Assembly (NCBI GenBank): GCA_964398055.1
Contig: CAYNLK010000007.1
Location: forward strand, 124,001 to 188,000
DNA from: CAYNLK01 sp964398055
GTDB taxonomy: Bacteria; Chloroflexota; Anaerolineae; 4572-78; J111
Length of the DNA: 64,000 nt
Direction: 5' to 3'
The position numbers were made by a program, and so were the translations under genes. Below, in pieces: positions 1-9,161 of the stretch. The notes beneath the pieces were generated by a model that ran no database searches, had not been told where the DNA came from, and worked only from the letters and a program-made list of their open reading frames with translations. Position 1 is the first letter of the stretch; each line of letters opens with the position of its first letter.

Positions 1-1151
1 GGCCCGGTTTTATAAATGGACCAGATTCTGCCGGCCCCGTAATCGGCAAAAAAGTAGCGCCCGACCAGAGCCGGATACAATGGCCCGCGATAAACAAACC
101 CGCCGGTTACGGCGTTGCCTTCGCTGTGGTTGTACTCGGTAATGGGGTCGGTTAAAGTGTTCAGAAAGGTGGGATTGTTGCAGGGCGGATCGGTGTTGTA
201 GGTGTGCGCCCCTTCGCGGCAGCGCCAGCCAAAATTGACCCCGCCCGGGGTGTTGGCGGCTTGATAGCTGATTTCTTCCCATTGATTCTGGCCGACGTCG
301 CCGATGTAGAGATCGCCGGTAGCCCGGTCGAAGCTGAAGCGCCAGGGATTGCGCAGTCCCAGCGCCCAGATTTCATCAGCGCCGGCGGTCGCGGCAAAGG
401 GATTCGTCGGCGGGATGGCATACGGCGAGCCGCCATCCACGTCAATGCGCAGCATTTTGCCCAGTAGATCATTTATGTTCTGCGCCCGGTTGCCGGGATC
501 CCCGCCGCTGCCGCCGTCGCCCATACCGATGTAGAGATAGCCGTTGAGCGGGCTGAAGAGGAGTTGGCCGCCGTTGTGGTTGGCGTAAGGCTGGTTGATG
601 GTCAGCAGGGTGAAGGTGCTGGCGGCATTGGCTACATCCGGGTTGGCCGAAACCGAGTAGCGGGCGATGATGGTATGGCCGCTGTTATTGGTGTAGTTCA
701 GGTAGAAGTAGCCATTGGTTTCATAATTGGGGTGGAAAGCTAAACCCAGTAGGCCCTGCTCGCTGCCGCCGCCATTCGCGGGGCTGCGCACCTGGCCGCG
801 AATGTCCAGAANNNNNNNNNNTAACTGCAGCGTTGTACCATCACGAATACCCAGGATGGTCCCGTTCTTGATGACTTTGATGACCCCCCGCTGCTCAACC
901 ACAAACAGCCGGCCCGAGCCGTCGCCGGCGTGGGTCACCTGAACCGGGTTGGTGAAACCGCTCCAGGCCGGCGCCAGCACAATTTGAATGTCGGCCGGGT
1001 TGACCTGGGCCGGCGGTGGGGCGGCCGGCGAGTCAATCACCCGGTTGGGTTGGGCCAGTGAGGGTTGGTGGTCGAAAAGCAAGAAGCCTGCCCCTACAGT
1101 AAGGCAGGCTGCGGCTACCGACAACGATAATCTTAACCAGGCTTGATTCAT
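1..1151 (-). CDS. PQQ-dependent sugar dehydrogenase (glucose/sorbosone dehydrogenase family), 3' end outside window, interrupted by N gap
   Basis: Exported beta-propeller oxidoreductase of the soluble aldose/sorbosone dehydrogenase family, which oxidises sugars with PQQ (family knowledge). I translated it across the gap: it starts at ATG 1151 behind a G-rich ribosome site, opens with a hydrophobic signal segment (about residues 5-26), then shows family motifs VVEQRGVIKVI, EQGLLGLAFHPNY, YTNNSGHTIIARY, NHNGGQLLFSP, GDGGSGGDPGNRAQ, GLRNPWRFSFDR and DVGQNQWEEI. Reading frame is the same on both sides of the ten Ns at 812-821, so the gene is probably intact. The C-terminus runs off the window at base 1 with no stop. 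Substrate cannot be told from sequence. Confidence 0.88.
   Translation of the reverse strand, partial: MNQAWLRLSLSVAAACLTVGAGFLLFDHQPSLAQPNRVIDSPAAPPPAQVNPADIQIVLAPAWSGFTNPVQVTHAGDGSGRLFVVEQRGVIKVIKNGTILGIRDGTTLQLXXXXLDIRGQVRSPANGGGSEQGLLGLAFHPNYETNGYFYLNYTNNSGHTIIARYSVSANPDVANAASTFTLLTINQPYANHNGGQLLFSPLNGYLYIGMGDGGSGGDPGNRAQNINDLLGKMLRIDVDGGSPYAIPPTNPFAATAGADEIWALGLRNPWRFSFDRATGDLYIGDVGQNQWEEISYQAANTPGGVNFGWRCREGAHTYNTDPPCNNPTFLNTLTDPITEYNHSEGNAVTGGFVYRGPLYPALVGRYFFADYGAGRIWSIYKTG
812..821. other. assembly gap (10 N)
   Basis: Ten undetermined bases inside the sugar dehydrogenase gene. The protein frame is identical before (TTLQL) and after (LDIRGQV) the gap, so the true gap length is probably ten bases or differs from it by a multiple of three. 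Confidence 0.95.
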
Positions 1152-1285
1152 AACATTCCCCCCGGAGATAGGTAAAATTGAATTAATATCATACCCGGCC
1201 CAGCCGGTAGGGCCAAATGTTAAGGTGCGGTTGGGAACGCGTCAGTTTTGGGACGATTTTATGATTTATCGGCATCTTGGGCTCA

Positions 1286-1341
1286 GGAGTCGAGGCTTTA
1301 GCCGGAAATTCAGGGCCAGAACCGGCTGAAGCCTCGACTCC
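1286..1341. repeat. palindromic repeat with 20-bp arms in the 1152-1401 spacer
   Basis: Left arm 1286-1305 (GGAGTCGAGGCTTTAGCCGG) and right arm 1322-1341 are inverted copies with one mismatch that still pairs as G-U; the loop is 16 bases. No T-run follows on either strand, so this looks more like a dispersed palindromic element than a terminator. It lies downstream of the DUF5671 gene and upstream of the dehydrogenase, both on the minus strand. Confidence 0.8.
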
Positions 1342-1401
1342 GAAAAACCTGCCTGCGAAATGAAACATACCCAGCGCGGTTGGTTTGTGGCCAGGCCGCC
1401 G

Positions 1402-3396
1402 CTAGAGGGTGGATAAAGCCGCGCTCACCAACCCCCCGGCGATCAAGAGAAAGAGCAGGATACCGCCGATGATGGCCAGTATGGTCACCAGGTCTAGCTC
1501 CTGGGTGGGTGAGATATCTTCCCCGGCGATGGCCTGCTTGACGCCGCGCGCGGCCTGGCGGGCATAATAGTCCAGCGACCGCGGTTTAACGCCCGTCCAG
1601 GTCCAGTTCTGGTCAGGGGTCGGGATGGCCAGGATGCGGGCGGGGCTGGCCGCCACTGCCGGGGCAGCCTCGCCGGCCAACAATGCCTGGCCGGGGCCAA
1701 TAATGTACTGGGCGCTCTGCACAATCTGCCGGGTGGCGGCTGAAAACGGCTCGGCGGCCATGGCTGCGCCGGCCTGGGGAGTCAGGCCGATTGGTTTGAG
1801 TTGCAGGCCCGGCAGGTCGTGCTGCAAGTGGTGGATGACGCTTTGGCCCAGTTGGCCCTCGCCGGTATCGATGACCACAACCAGAATTTCGCTGAGGCGG
1901 CGAGCCAGGTCGGTCTGCTCGAGCCGGCCGTCTTGACGAATGGCCCACCAGTGATACAGCCAGACCCCGGCAGCCAGCAGGGCGATGACCAAGGCATCGA
2001 GCACCAGGGTGATAAAATCGTCCGGCAGGTCTGCGCCTAGAATGGCCGTCAGGATGTGAAAGACGAACCAGCCGACGCTGCTGAAGAGAGCAATTGCGGC
2101 AACAAAGATGTACAGGTAAAGATATATTTTGCGCACAATCGAGCGGCGTTCGGCTTCACCGGCCGGTAGTAAGGCCAGACGTTGCATCCTGCGCCAGGGC
2201 AATAACCAGACCGGAGCGCCAACCACGGTCATCGCCGTGAACAAGGCCACCTGCTCGCGATAGTAAGCCAGGCCCACTTCGGCCGGGGTGGTGAGTAGAT
2301 CGACGACAATACTGAGCAGTCCGCCCACCCCGGTTAGCAGCACGGCCAGGCCGATGGTCGCTACCAGGTAATCGTACAGGCGGCGCACGCCGGCCTGGCG
2401 CGGCGCTTCGGGCGCCTGGCCGGCATCCAGGCGTAACACCTGCCAATGGTAGGCCCACAGGATCGTCCCCACGACCATGGGCGGAACAGGGCCGCTAAGC
2501 TGGCTGAGGAGAGGCTCCCCGGACGGCGGCGCGCCCAGGGCCAGCTCGATGAGCCGCTTGAATAGCAGGGTGGCGCTGCCAACGGCCATGATGGAATAGA
2601 TGAAGACAGCCAGATAAAGATAGAGCTTGCGCAGCACCGAGCGCTCCTCAGCCGGGTCGCCGCCAAAGAAAAGCTGCTGCAAGCGCAGCCAATGGCCCGC
2701 CCAAATAACCGCGCCCACCAGTAATTTGGCGCTGCTATTGGCCAACGGGGTTCGCCAGACGATCTCGGTAAAGAACTGCATCAGCAGTTGCAGCAGGGCA
2801 ACCGCGCCCCAGGTTATCATCACCAACCCGGCCAGGGCAAAAGCCAATAGGTAGAGCCGCCGGACGCCGTTGGGGTCATCCTGGCCAAGGCCGGGGGCGG
2901 CTGTTTCCCCGGCAGCAGGGGGGACCTGTTCTACCAGGAGCCGCCGGTAGATTTGAAGCTGCTGCCAGACGTAGAACCAGATGACGGCCCAGAGCAGGAT
3001 GGCGACCAGATGCTCGCCGGTCGTCAAATCGTACGGGTAATAGGTTAGGTAGGTACCCCCCAGCAAGGCCAGCAGGGCGTTATCAACCAGGCGGTAGAGA
3101 TTGCTAAAGATCGGCGCGGCTCCGACAGCCATAATTCCGTACAGAAAAATCTGGCGAACGAGGGAACAGCGTTCTTCCGGGTCCTGGCTGGCCAGCCGTT
3201 GGGCGATTAACCAGTGGAAAAGAAAGATGGGCAGTCCCACGATGATGACGGCCAGCCAGGAAGCCAGGCCGATGATCTGGCCCTGGCCAAGCCCTTCACT
3301 GATGATGAGCCGGGCCAGGCCAATCACCGCCCAGGAGACGCCGATCAGGCTGATGGCCGCAACCAGATACAGGTAGATTCGTCGTACTGTTGGCAT
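1402..3396 (-). CDS. DUF5671-repeat multi-pass membrane protein
   Basis: Integral membrane protein of 664 residues with unknown function. Six internal repeats each open with a basic-aromatic motif of the type VRRIYLYLVAAISLIG followed by two to three membrane helices; they begin near residues 4, 79, 178, 254, 337 and 419, which fits the DUF5671 family. Residues about 500-600 form a soluble alpha/beta-like segment, followed by one last transmembrane helix (about 638-660). It lies 17 bases downstream of the small anchored protein at 3414-3902 and is probably cotranscribed with it. The large repeat number is typical of Chloroflexota members (recollection of the family, not computed). Confidence 0.8.
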   Translation of the reverse strand: MPTVRRIYLYLVAAISLIGVSWAVIGLARLIISEGLGQGQIIGLASWLAVIIVGLPIFLFHWLIAQRLASQDPEERCSLVRQIFLYGIMAVGAAPIFSNLYRLVDNALLALLGGTYLTYYPYDLTTGEHLVAILLWAVIWFYVWQQLQIYRRLLVEQVPPAAGETAAPGLGQDDPNGVRRLYLLAFALAGLVMITWGAVALLQLLMQFFTEIVWRTPLANSSAKLLVGAVIWAGHWLRLQQLFFGGDPAEERSVLRKLYLYLAVFIYSIMAVGSATLLFKRLIELALGAPPSGEPLLSQLSGPVPPMVVGTILWAYHWQVLRLDAGQAPEAPRQAGVRRLYDYLVATIGLAVLLTGVGGLLSIVVDLLTTPAEVGLAYYREQVALFTAMTVVGAPVWLLPWRRMQRLALLPAGEAERRSIVRKIYLYLYIFVAAIALFSSVGWFVFHILTAILGADLPDDFITLVLDALVIALLAAGVWLYHWWAIRQDGRLEQTDLARRLSEILVVVIDTGEGQLGQSVIHHLQHDLPGLQLKPIGLTPQAGAAMAAEPFSAATRQIVQSAQYIIGPGQALLAGEAAPAVAASPARILAIPTPDQNWTWTGVKPRSLDYYARQAARGVKQAIAGEDISPTQELDLVTILAIIGGILLFLLIAGGLVSAALSTL

Positions 3397-3413
3397 AAGG
3401 CTTCTCCTATACT

Positions 3414-3902
3414 CTAATCAGAATCCGGGGGATTATTCCAGTTATAGCTCCAGTAGGGATAGGGAAATTGAAGTATTTTCCACTCCCCGGTTGGAGTGGC
3501 GCGCAGGTGAACCGTGTCTCGACTGGTGTAGCTGCCCCGATCAAACAGGCCGCCGCCGCCGCTGTAAGTGGTGATCGCAACCCGAACCTGGGCCCGGTTG
3601 CCGTTGATGGTGCTTTCGTCAATTTTAAGGGATGACTCGGGCTGGTTGCCGTAAATCTCTACATTCAGAATAAAGTCGTTCAGGTCCGGTTTGGCTTTGA
3701 TCTCGTCGGAGAGGTAATTATAGGCTTTGTCGTAATCCCGACGTTGAACGGCCAGAAAGTAGTTGTGAACGACTCCGGCCGGGTTGTCATCAGCGATATA
3801 TTCCTCGCTCTGGCTCCGGGTCAGAACCACGCTGATGGCAACAATCACTAAAATCAAGATACCGATTACAATCCCGATCAGAAATTTGTCGCTTTTCATC
3901 AT
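3414..3902 (-). CDS. small membrane-anchored protein, DUF4878/NTF2-like fold (tentative)
   Basis: A 162-residue protein with an N-terminal transmembrane anchor (about residues 8-28) and an extracytoplasmic domain. The segment after the anchor, with VVHNYFLAVQRRDYDKAYNYL followed by a beta-rich half ending in GEWKI, has the pattern of NTF2-like/DUF4878 accessory domains, which often bind small ligands or assist lipoproteins; this fold call is an inference. Two in-frame ATGs are adjacent (3902 and 3899); GAGGT spaces better to the second. It precedes the DUF5671 gene by 17 bases, so the two may work together at the membrane. Confidence 0.7.
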   Translation of the reverse strand: MMKSDKFLIGIVIGILILVIVAISVVLTRSQSEEYIADDNPAGVVHNYFLAVQRRDYDKAYNYLSDEIKAKPDLNDFILNVEIYGNQPESSLKIDESTINGNRAQVRVAITTYSGGGGLFDRGSYTSRDTVHLRATPTGEWKILQFPYPYWSYNWNNPPDSD

Positions 3903-3943
3903 TTACCTCGTCTGAAAGTCAACTGATGTAGCACAAAAGCTGC

Positions 3944-3984
3944 GGCGAGGCAACAACTGATTACGCCTGATTGGTTGCCTCGCC
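3944..3984 (-). terminator. hairpin downstream of the CNNM operon
   Basis: Perfect 11-bp inverted repeat (3944-3954 with 3974-3984, GGCGAGGCAAC) with a 19-base loop, placed 45 bases after the stop of the 4029-5477 gene. On the minus strand it is followed by GCAGCTTTTG, a short T-run, so it may terminate the operon although the loop is long. Confidence 0.45.
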
Positions 3985-4028
3985 TCTCCAGTCTATCATT
4001 TGTTCAGTTATAATTCACCTATCGAAAG

Positions 4029-5477
4029 TTAGGTTGAAGAGGGTTGCCGGGTCGGTTCCGGTGTCGGCGGGAGGGGAAATTCAACCCGGGCGCGGCCGAC
4101 GGCCAGACCGGCAACCGTTAAGACTGAAAATTTAACCTGACCGTTATTGCAGCTCACCTGGTCGCCGGGTTGGGGCAGCCGTCCCAGCTCAGCCATAATC
4201 AAACCACCGACGGTGTCGACCTCCGGCAAATCTTCTTCGTTGCCCAGGTCGACGACCTCGGCCAGGTCTTCGATCAGGTAGTCGCCGGAAACTTCCAGCT
4301 CGCCGGGACCAAGCTCGATCAGCGGTTCGCTCTCGACATCAAACTCGTCGCGCACCTCGCCCACAATCTCTTCAACTAGATCTTCCAGGGTGACCACTCC
4401 GGCGGTTCCGCCAAATTCATCTAAAACGATGGCCATATGATGCCTGCGATGCTTGAAGGTGTTCAGCAGCTTGGCCACCGGATAATTTTCCGGCACAACG
4501 GGGGTTGGGCGCAGCAACAGCCGAATGTCGAAGTTGCCTTTCAGGCGGGTGTATTGGCGGACCAAATCTTTGATGTGGACAATGCCAATGATATGGTCCA
4601 GGTCTCGCTCGTACACCGGAAAGCGGCTGTAGTGGCTATTGGTGGCCAAATTGAGCAGATCCGGCAGAGGCATATCTTGCGGAATCGCTTCGACTCTGGG
4701 GCGAGGGGTCATCACCTGGTAGACCTTCCGTTCGGTAAAGTCGAAGATATTGCGAATCAATTCCTCTTCGGCCAGGTCAAGTAAGCCTCCGGCGGTACTC
4801 TCGCGGACAATCAGTTCCAACTCCTCTGGCGAGTGAAGTCGCTCTTGCCCCTCCACCGGCGGAATGCGGAACAGGCTCAACAACAGGTTGCCGATTCCAT
4901 TCAATAGATGCACCGGAATCGCCAGAATCGTTTGCAGTAGGGCCATTGGCTGGGCTACGCCCAACGCGGCTTTGTCTGGGGAAGAAAGAGCCAATGATTT
5001 GGGGATCATTTCACCAAAAACGACGTGGAGGTAAGTGAGCAGGCTAACCGAAAAGATGTACCCAACGGTGAGAATCAGAGTATCGTGAGGATCAAAACCC
5101 AGCAGTTGGGCCAGGTAAGGTTCAACGAATTGGGAGATTTTCTTCTCGCCGTACATGCCCAGCCCCAATGAAGTGGCGGTAATGCCTACCTGGGCGGTGG
5201 CAATATAGCGATTTTGCTTTTGCGGCGAGCGCAGTACGGCCAGCACGGCCTGGGCGACCCGGTTGCCTTCATTGGCTTGCTGCTCGATCCGGGTGGGGCG
5301 CACCCCAATGATAGCAAATTCAGCCGCCACAAACAGGCCGTTGAGAATGATCAGGATGATGATAATCAGGGTTGGCCCAATAAGTGTGCCGGGTTGGGGT
5401 AACTCGGCCGTGGCCAGGGCCGATATTAGATAAGCCGACCACGACAGGCTGAGGACAAAAAGGAGCAGCTTAGTCAT
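4029..5477 (-). CDS. CNNM/CBS-domain membrane protein (HlyC/CorC family), paralogue 1
   Basis: Integral membrane protein of 482 residues in the HlyC/CorC/CNNM family, associated with magnesium or cobalt homeostasis. Order: a CNNM (DUF21) membrane domain with about four helices (residues 1-200, including the motif GLFVAAEFAIIGVR), a CBS pair (about 220-340, with YSRFPVYERDLDHIIGIVHIKD), and a CorC_HlyC transporter-associated domain (about 365-455, with VGGLIMAELGRLPQPGD). Its start overlaps the end of the next upstream paralogue by 8 bases, so the two are translationally coupled. Exact substrate is not determined by sequence. Confidence 0.9.
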   Translation of the reverse strand: MTKLLLFVLSLSWSAYLISALATAELPQPGTLIGPTLIIIILIILNGLFVAAEFAIIGVRPTRIEQQANEGNRVAQAVLAVLRSPQKQNRYIATAQVGITATSLGLGMYGEKKISQFVEPYLAQLLGFDPHDTLILTVGYIFSVSLLTYLHVVFGEMIPKSLALSSPDKAALGVAQPMALLQTILAIPVHLLNGIGNLLLSLFRIPPVEGQERLHSPEELELIVRESTAGGLLDLAEEELIRNIFDFTERKVYQVMTPRPRVEAIPQDMPLPDLLNLATNSHYSRFPVYERDLDHIIGIVHIKDLVRQYTRLKGNFDIRLLLRPTPVVPENYPVAKLLNTFKHRRHHMAIVLDEFGGTAGVVTLEDLVEEIVGEVRDEFDVESEPLIELGPGELEVSGDYLIEDLAEVVDLGNEEDLPEVDTVGGLIMAELGRLPQPGDQVSCNNGQVKFSVLTVAGLAVGRARVEFPLPPTPEPTRQPSST

Positions 5478-6837
5478 GTTCGGCTACTTCCCATTCGCCA
5501 ATGCGTGGCAGGTCGGGCGCTGGAGTCAGGCTAGCGGGCAATTGCAGAGAAACCTCGCTGACACTGCGGCTCTCCACGGCTTCAACCCGAATGACGGCGC
5601 CTGATAAACCGAGCGTAATTTCGTCGCCCACTTGGGGTAGTTGTCCTAACTCACTGAATACCAGCCCACCCAGGGTATCTGCTTCCTCTTCCGGCAGGTT
5701 CAGATTCAAATATTCATTGATATCGGCCACCAAGAGGTCGCCCCGCAGGTAGATGCGCCCCTCTTTGTCGGCCGAGATGAGCGGTAATTCATGGTCGAAC
5801 TCGTCTTGAAGTTCGCCAAAAATCTCTTCAATCAGATCTTCAAAAGTGATGAGACCCTCGGTGCCGCCGTGCTCCCCAAAGACGATGGCAATGTATTGCC
5901 GTTTACTATTTAGGGTGGCCCAGACATCGGCAATCGGCAGCGACTCCGGTACGTAAGTGACTTCGCGGAGCGCCTGAGTAGGCTCTGATTCACCCTGCAG
6001 GTGCAGCCGAAACAGGTCTTTGATATGGACAAAACCAACAATGTCATCAATCGTGTGGCGGTACAGCGGCAGCCGGGAGATCCCTTCGTGGCAGGCTAGC
6101 TCCATTAATTGTGAGACGGTGCGGTTAAGGGGAGCGGTGACCATGCGCGTCCGGGGCACCATCACTTGGCGGGCGGTCAGCTCACGCAAGCGGAAGGTAT
6201 TCCGCAACATTTGCTTGGCCTGGTCATCCAGCAAGCCACCCTGATAACTTGCTTGCACCAAGAGTTCGATCTCTTTTGGGGAGTGGAAATGGCGGTGGAT
6301 CGCCTCTTGGTTGCTCCCAATCAATCTGAGAATCAGGTTGCCGCTGCCGTTCAACAACCAGATGAACGGGCCAAACAGAAAAAGGGACCACTTCATCGGC
6401 CAGACTGTCGCCAGGGCCAGTTTTTCGGGATATTGGAGCGCCACCGACTTGGGAAACAGTTCGCCGAAGATGACTTGCAGAATGGTCAGCAGAATCAGTA
6501 CTGCGGTGGCCGAAATCGAAAAAGCCACCGGTTCGGCCAGATTGCCCAGGTTAGCCAGAACAGGCGCCAGAACGGCGGCCACGCTGCTCTGGCCGTAGGC
6601 TCCCAGCACCAGGGAAGAGAGGGTAATCCCGACCTGGCAGGCCGCAATATAATGATCCAGAGCCTTGTGGTCTTCAATGTAGGGTAACAGCAGCGCAGCC
6701 AGCCGGTTACCTGAACCGGCCAACTGCGCCAGGCGGGTTTTGCGGGCGCTAACGGCGGCAAACTCGGCCGTCACGTAGAGCGCATTGGCCAACACCATCA
6801 GGCTGACGGTGAGGACAATGAAAACAATGGTTGACAT
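5470..6837 (-). CDS. CNNM/CBS-domain membrane protein (HlyC/CorC family), paralogue 2
   Basis: 455-residue paralogue of the gene just downstream, with the same order: CNNM membrane domain (ALYVTAEFAAVSARKTR near residue 20), CBS pair (GISRLPLYRHTIDDIVGFVHIKD), and C-terminal CorC_HlyC domain (LGGLVFSELGQLPQVGD). Tandem CNNM pairs may form heteromers, which is an inference from the 8-base overlap. The start ATG at 6837 has only a weak ribosome site. The gene lies 14 bases after the aminohydrolase stop and is probably cotranscribed with it, although no functional link is obvious. Confidence 0.9.
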   Translation of the reverse strand: MSTIVFIVLTVSLMVLANALYVTAEFAAVSARKTRLAQLAGSGNRLAALLLPYIEDHKALDHYIAACQVGITLSSLVLGAYGQSSVAAVLAPVLANLGNLAEPVAFSISATAVLILLTILQVIFGELFPKSVALQYPEKLALATVWPMKWSLFLFGPFIWLLNGSGNLILRLIGSNQEAIHRHFHSPKEIELLVQASYQGGLLDDQAKQMLRNTFRLRELTARQVMVPRTRMVTAPLNRTVSQLMELACHEGISRLPLYRHTIDDIVGFVHIKDLFRLHLQGESEPTQALREVTYVPESLPIADVWATLNSKRQYIAIVFGEHGGTEGLITFEDLIEEIFGELQDEFDHELPLISADKEGRIYLRGDLLVADINEYLNLNLPEEEADTLGGLVFSELGQLPQVGDEITLGLSGAVIRVEAVESRSVSEVSLQLPASLTPAPDLPRIGEWEVAEHD

Positions 6838-6851
6838 TCTAATCTAACTGC

Positions 6852-8192
6852 TCAATCCATATCCCAAACTCTTTGCCATACTTGCTTGGCCAGTTCTGTT
6901 GCCTTTGCCGCAATTTCAACTTCATCAAGGGTTAATAGCTGGCGGTCTTTCATCAGGAGTTGGCCTCCGGCGATGGTGTGGGTGACGTGGCTGCCGTCCA
7001 TGCCAAAGACCAGGTGCCAGGGATAATTGCCATCTGTTAGGGGCGTGTAGGGCACATAATCCAGCAGAATGATATCGGCAAAGGCGCCGGGTTTGAGCGC
7101 GGCCACGGGCTTGGGGAAGAACATACCGGCGATAATGGCGTTGTTGTTGAAGGCTATCTCCATCAGCCGGTCGCCGGGCATAACTCGAGGATCACCCTTG
7201 CTAACCCGGTGGAGCAGGTAAGCGGTATGAATTTCGGTGAACATGTTATTGCTAAAGCCGTCGTTGCCTAGCCCCACGGTGATGCCTTTGTTGAGCATTT
7301 TCTCAACTTCGGCCACACCCACGGCATTGTTCATATTGCTGCGCGGCTGATGGCTAATCTTAGTTTTAGTGGCCCGGAAGGCGTCCATTTCATACGCATC
7401 CACGTGGATGGCGTGCGCCACCAGGGTTTTGGGGCCTAAAATGCCTTTTTTTTCCAGCCGTTCGGCCACGCGCAGGCCATACTTCTTAAGACTGTCGGCT
7501 TCATCGGCCTTGTCTTCGGCCACGTGGATATGGAAGCCGGTGTTAAGGCCGGCGGCTGCGGCCAGGCAGTCTTCCAGGGTCTGGTCGCTTACGGTAAAGG
7601 CGGCGTGCAGGCCAAAGGACGCGCCCAGCTTTGGGTCAGGGTTACTTTGGAGTTTGCGGATAAAGCGGACATTCTCGTTGATGCCGGCTTTTGCGCCATC
7701 GGGGCCGTTGCGGTCGGTGACTTCGTAACATAGGCCAACCCGCAGCCCGGACTGGCTGGCCGCTTCGGCCAGGGCATCGAGGGAACCGTCGATGTGGCTG
7801 GGACTGGCGTGGTGGTCGATCAAGGTGGTAGTGCCGTGGCGAACAGCGTCAACCAGGGCCACCAGGGCGCTGTATTTGCTGTCTGCCAGGGTCAAGGCCC
7901 GGTCAATTTTCCACCACAGCCGTTCCAAAATTTGCATAAAGTTCTCTGATGGTTCGCCTGGAATAGCCATCCCCCGAGCAAAAGCCCCGTAAAAGTGGGT
8001 GTGGGCGCAGACCATTCCGGGCATTACAATCTTGCCCCCGGCATCGAGTTGTTCGGCCCGGGGATATTTGCCGACCAAATCAGCCGTGCGCCCAACTTCT
8101 ACAATAGTATCCCCCTCATAATAAACTGCCCCATAGGGGATAAAACGTTTGTCGTCGCCAAAGGTAAGAACCATGCCATTCGTAATTAACAT
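6852..8192 (-). CDS. ssnA: SsnA-like amidohydrolase (deaminase/aminohydrolase)
   Basis: Metal-dependent hydrolase of the amidohydrolase superfamily, close in style to the putative aminohydrolase SsnA and to the adenosine/guanine/S-adenosylhomocysteine deaminase clan. The 446-residue protein shows the metal-binding HTH (H64, H66), then HIHVAED, a third metal histidine in VAHAIHVD, and the metal aspartate in GLGNDGFSNN. The longest frame starts at a TTG (8207) with no ribosome site, while ATG 8192 has GGAG four bases upstream, so I use 8192. Substrate is unknown; SsnA proteins often sit with purine or amino-acid catabolism genes, which are not present here. Confidence 0.85.
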   Translation of the reverse strand: MLITNGMVLTFGDDKRFIPYGAVYYEGDTIVEVGRTADLVGKYPRAEQLDAGGKIVMPGMVCAHTHFYGAFARGMAIPGEPSENFMQILERLWWKIDRALTLADSKYSALVALVDAVRHGTTTLIDHHASPSHIDGSLDALAEAASQSGLRVGLCYEVTDRNGPDGAKAGINENVRFIRKLQSNPDPKLGASFGLHAAFTVSDQTLEDCLAAAAGLNTGFHIHVAEDKADEADSLKKYGLRVAERLEKKGILGPKTLVAHAIHVDAYEMDAFRATKTKISHQPRSNMNNAVGVAEVEKMLNKGITVGLGNDGFSNNMFTEIHTAYLLHRVSKGDPRVMPGDRLMEIAFNNNAIIAGMFFPKPVAALKPGAFADIILLDYVPYTPLTDGNYPWHLVFGMDGSHVTHTIAGGQLLMKDRQLLTLDEVEIAAKATELAKQVWQRVWDMD

Positions 8193-8333
8193 TTGTCTCC
8201 ACTCCAAATTAGGGTTTTTGAGCAGGTTGAGCCTGCAAATTCATTTTAACCGACTGTACCGGTCCGGTCAATTATCAGAGGGTAACGGGGGTAAATCTGG
8301 CGACTAAAGCGATATTCTCGGTTCCGGTTTCAT

Positions 8334-8361
8334 TTGCTCCTCTTTAAGCTTAGATTATAAT
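8334..8361 (+). promoter_or_regulatory. candidate sigma70 promoter of the glycosyltransferase gene
   Basis: TTGCTC (8334-8339), 16-base spacer, TATAAT (8356-8361). It predicts a transcript start about 23 bases before the ATG at 8391. The same TTGCTC-16 layout is seen before mreB. Confidence 0.45.
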
Positions 8362-8390
8362 GCTTGCATTCTTCTTACCAGGGGTTGACT

Positions 8391-9092
8391 ATGAAAGTGT
8401 CTATTGTGATGCCGTGCTACAATGAAATAAAGACCATCGAGGCGATTGTGCGGCAGGTACTGGCCGTTGAATTGCCGGTTGAGCGGGAGTTGGTTATTGT
8501 TGACGATTATTCGACCGACGGTACCCGGGACTATTTGCAGACCCTTGAGCATCAAGGCGAAATCAGGGTGGTTTATCACGAGGTGAACAAAGGCAAAGGG
8601 GCTGCTTTACGCACCGGTTTTGCCCACGCCACCGGTGACATTATCATTATTCAGGACGCCGACCTGGAGTATGATCCTGAAGAATACTTTAAATTAATTA
8701 AACCGATCCTTGATGGTAAGGCCGATGTGGTCTATGGTTCGAGATTTGTCGGGGGCGAATCCCACCGGGTGCTCTATTTCTGGCACTCGATGGGCAATCG
8801 CTTCTTAACCCTGCTGTCGAATATGTTGACCGATTTGAACTTAACCGATATGGAAGTTTGTTACAAAGTCTTCAAACGAAAAGTTCTGGAGCAAATCAGG
8901 CTAACCGAGGACAGATTTGGTTTTGAGCCGGAGTTTACCGCCAAGATAGCCCGTCTGAATTGCGTCATCTATGAAGTTGGTGTTTCTTATCACGGGCGGA
9001 CTTATGAGGAAGGGAAGAAGATCAATTGGAAAGATGGGGTCAGGGCGATTTATGTCATTGTAAAATATGGCCTCTTTAAAGCCAAAAATTAA
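8391..9092 (+). CDS. family 2 glycosyltransferase (dolichyl-phosphate-mannose-synthase-like)
   Basis: Cytoplasmic GT2 enzyme of 233 residues that transfers a sugar from a nucleotide sugar, probably to a lipid phosphate (family inference). GT-A fold motifs are visible: IVMPCYNE at the start, VDDYSTDGT, VNKGKGAALRTGF, the metal-binding DADLEYDP, and YGSRF; the C-terminal part has EVCYKVFKR and FEPEFTAKI, as in DPM1-like proteins. There is no C-terminal membrane segment. The start is ATG 8391, with AGGGG six bases before it; the longer frame opening at TTG 8364 would include that ribosome site. It stands alone between a divergent gene and rex. Confidence 0.88.
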   Translation: MKVSIVMPCYNEIKTIEAIVRQVLAVELPVERELVIVDDYSTDGTRDYLQTLEHQGEIRVVYHEVNKGKGAALRTGFAHATGDIIIIQDADLEYDPEEYFKLIKPILDGKADVVYGSRFVGGESHRVLYFWHSMGNRFLTLLSNMLTDLNLTDMEVCYKVFKRKVLEQIRLTEDRFGFEPEFTAKIARLNCVIYEVGVSYHGRTYEEGKKINWKDGVRAIYVIVKYGLFKAKN

Positions 9093-9132
9093 GCTTATCA
9101 GGCGCGGCGATGCTCAAATTTTATGGTGACTG

Positions 9133-9161
9133 TTGCTGATCAACCTGATTTATGGTAAGAT
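9133..9161 (+). promoter_or_regulatory. candidate sigma70 promoter of rex
   Basis: TTGCTG (9133-9138), 17-base spacer, TAAGAT (9156-9161), about 117 bases ahead of the rex ATG. No clear Rex operator palindrome (TTGTG-n8-CACAA type) was found around it, so autoregulation cannot be claimed. Confidence 0.4.
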
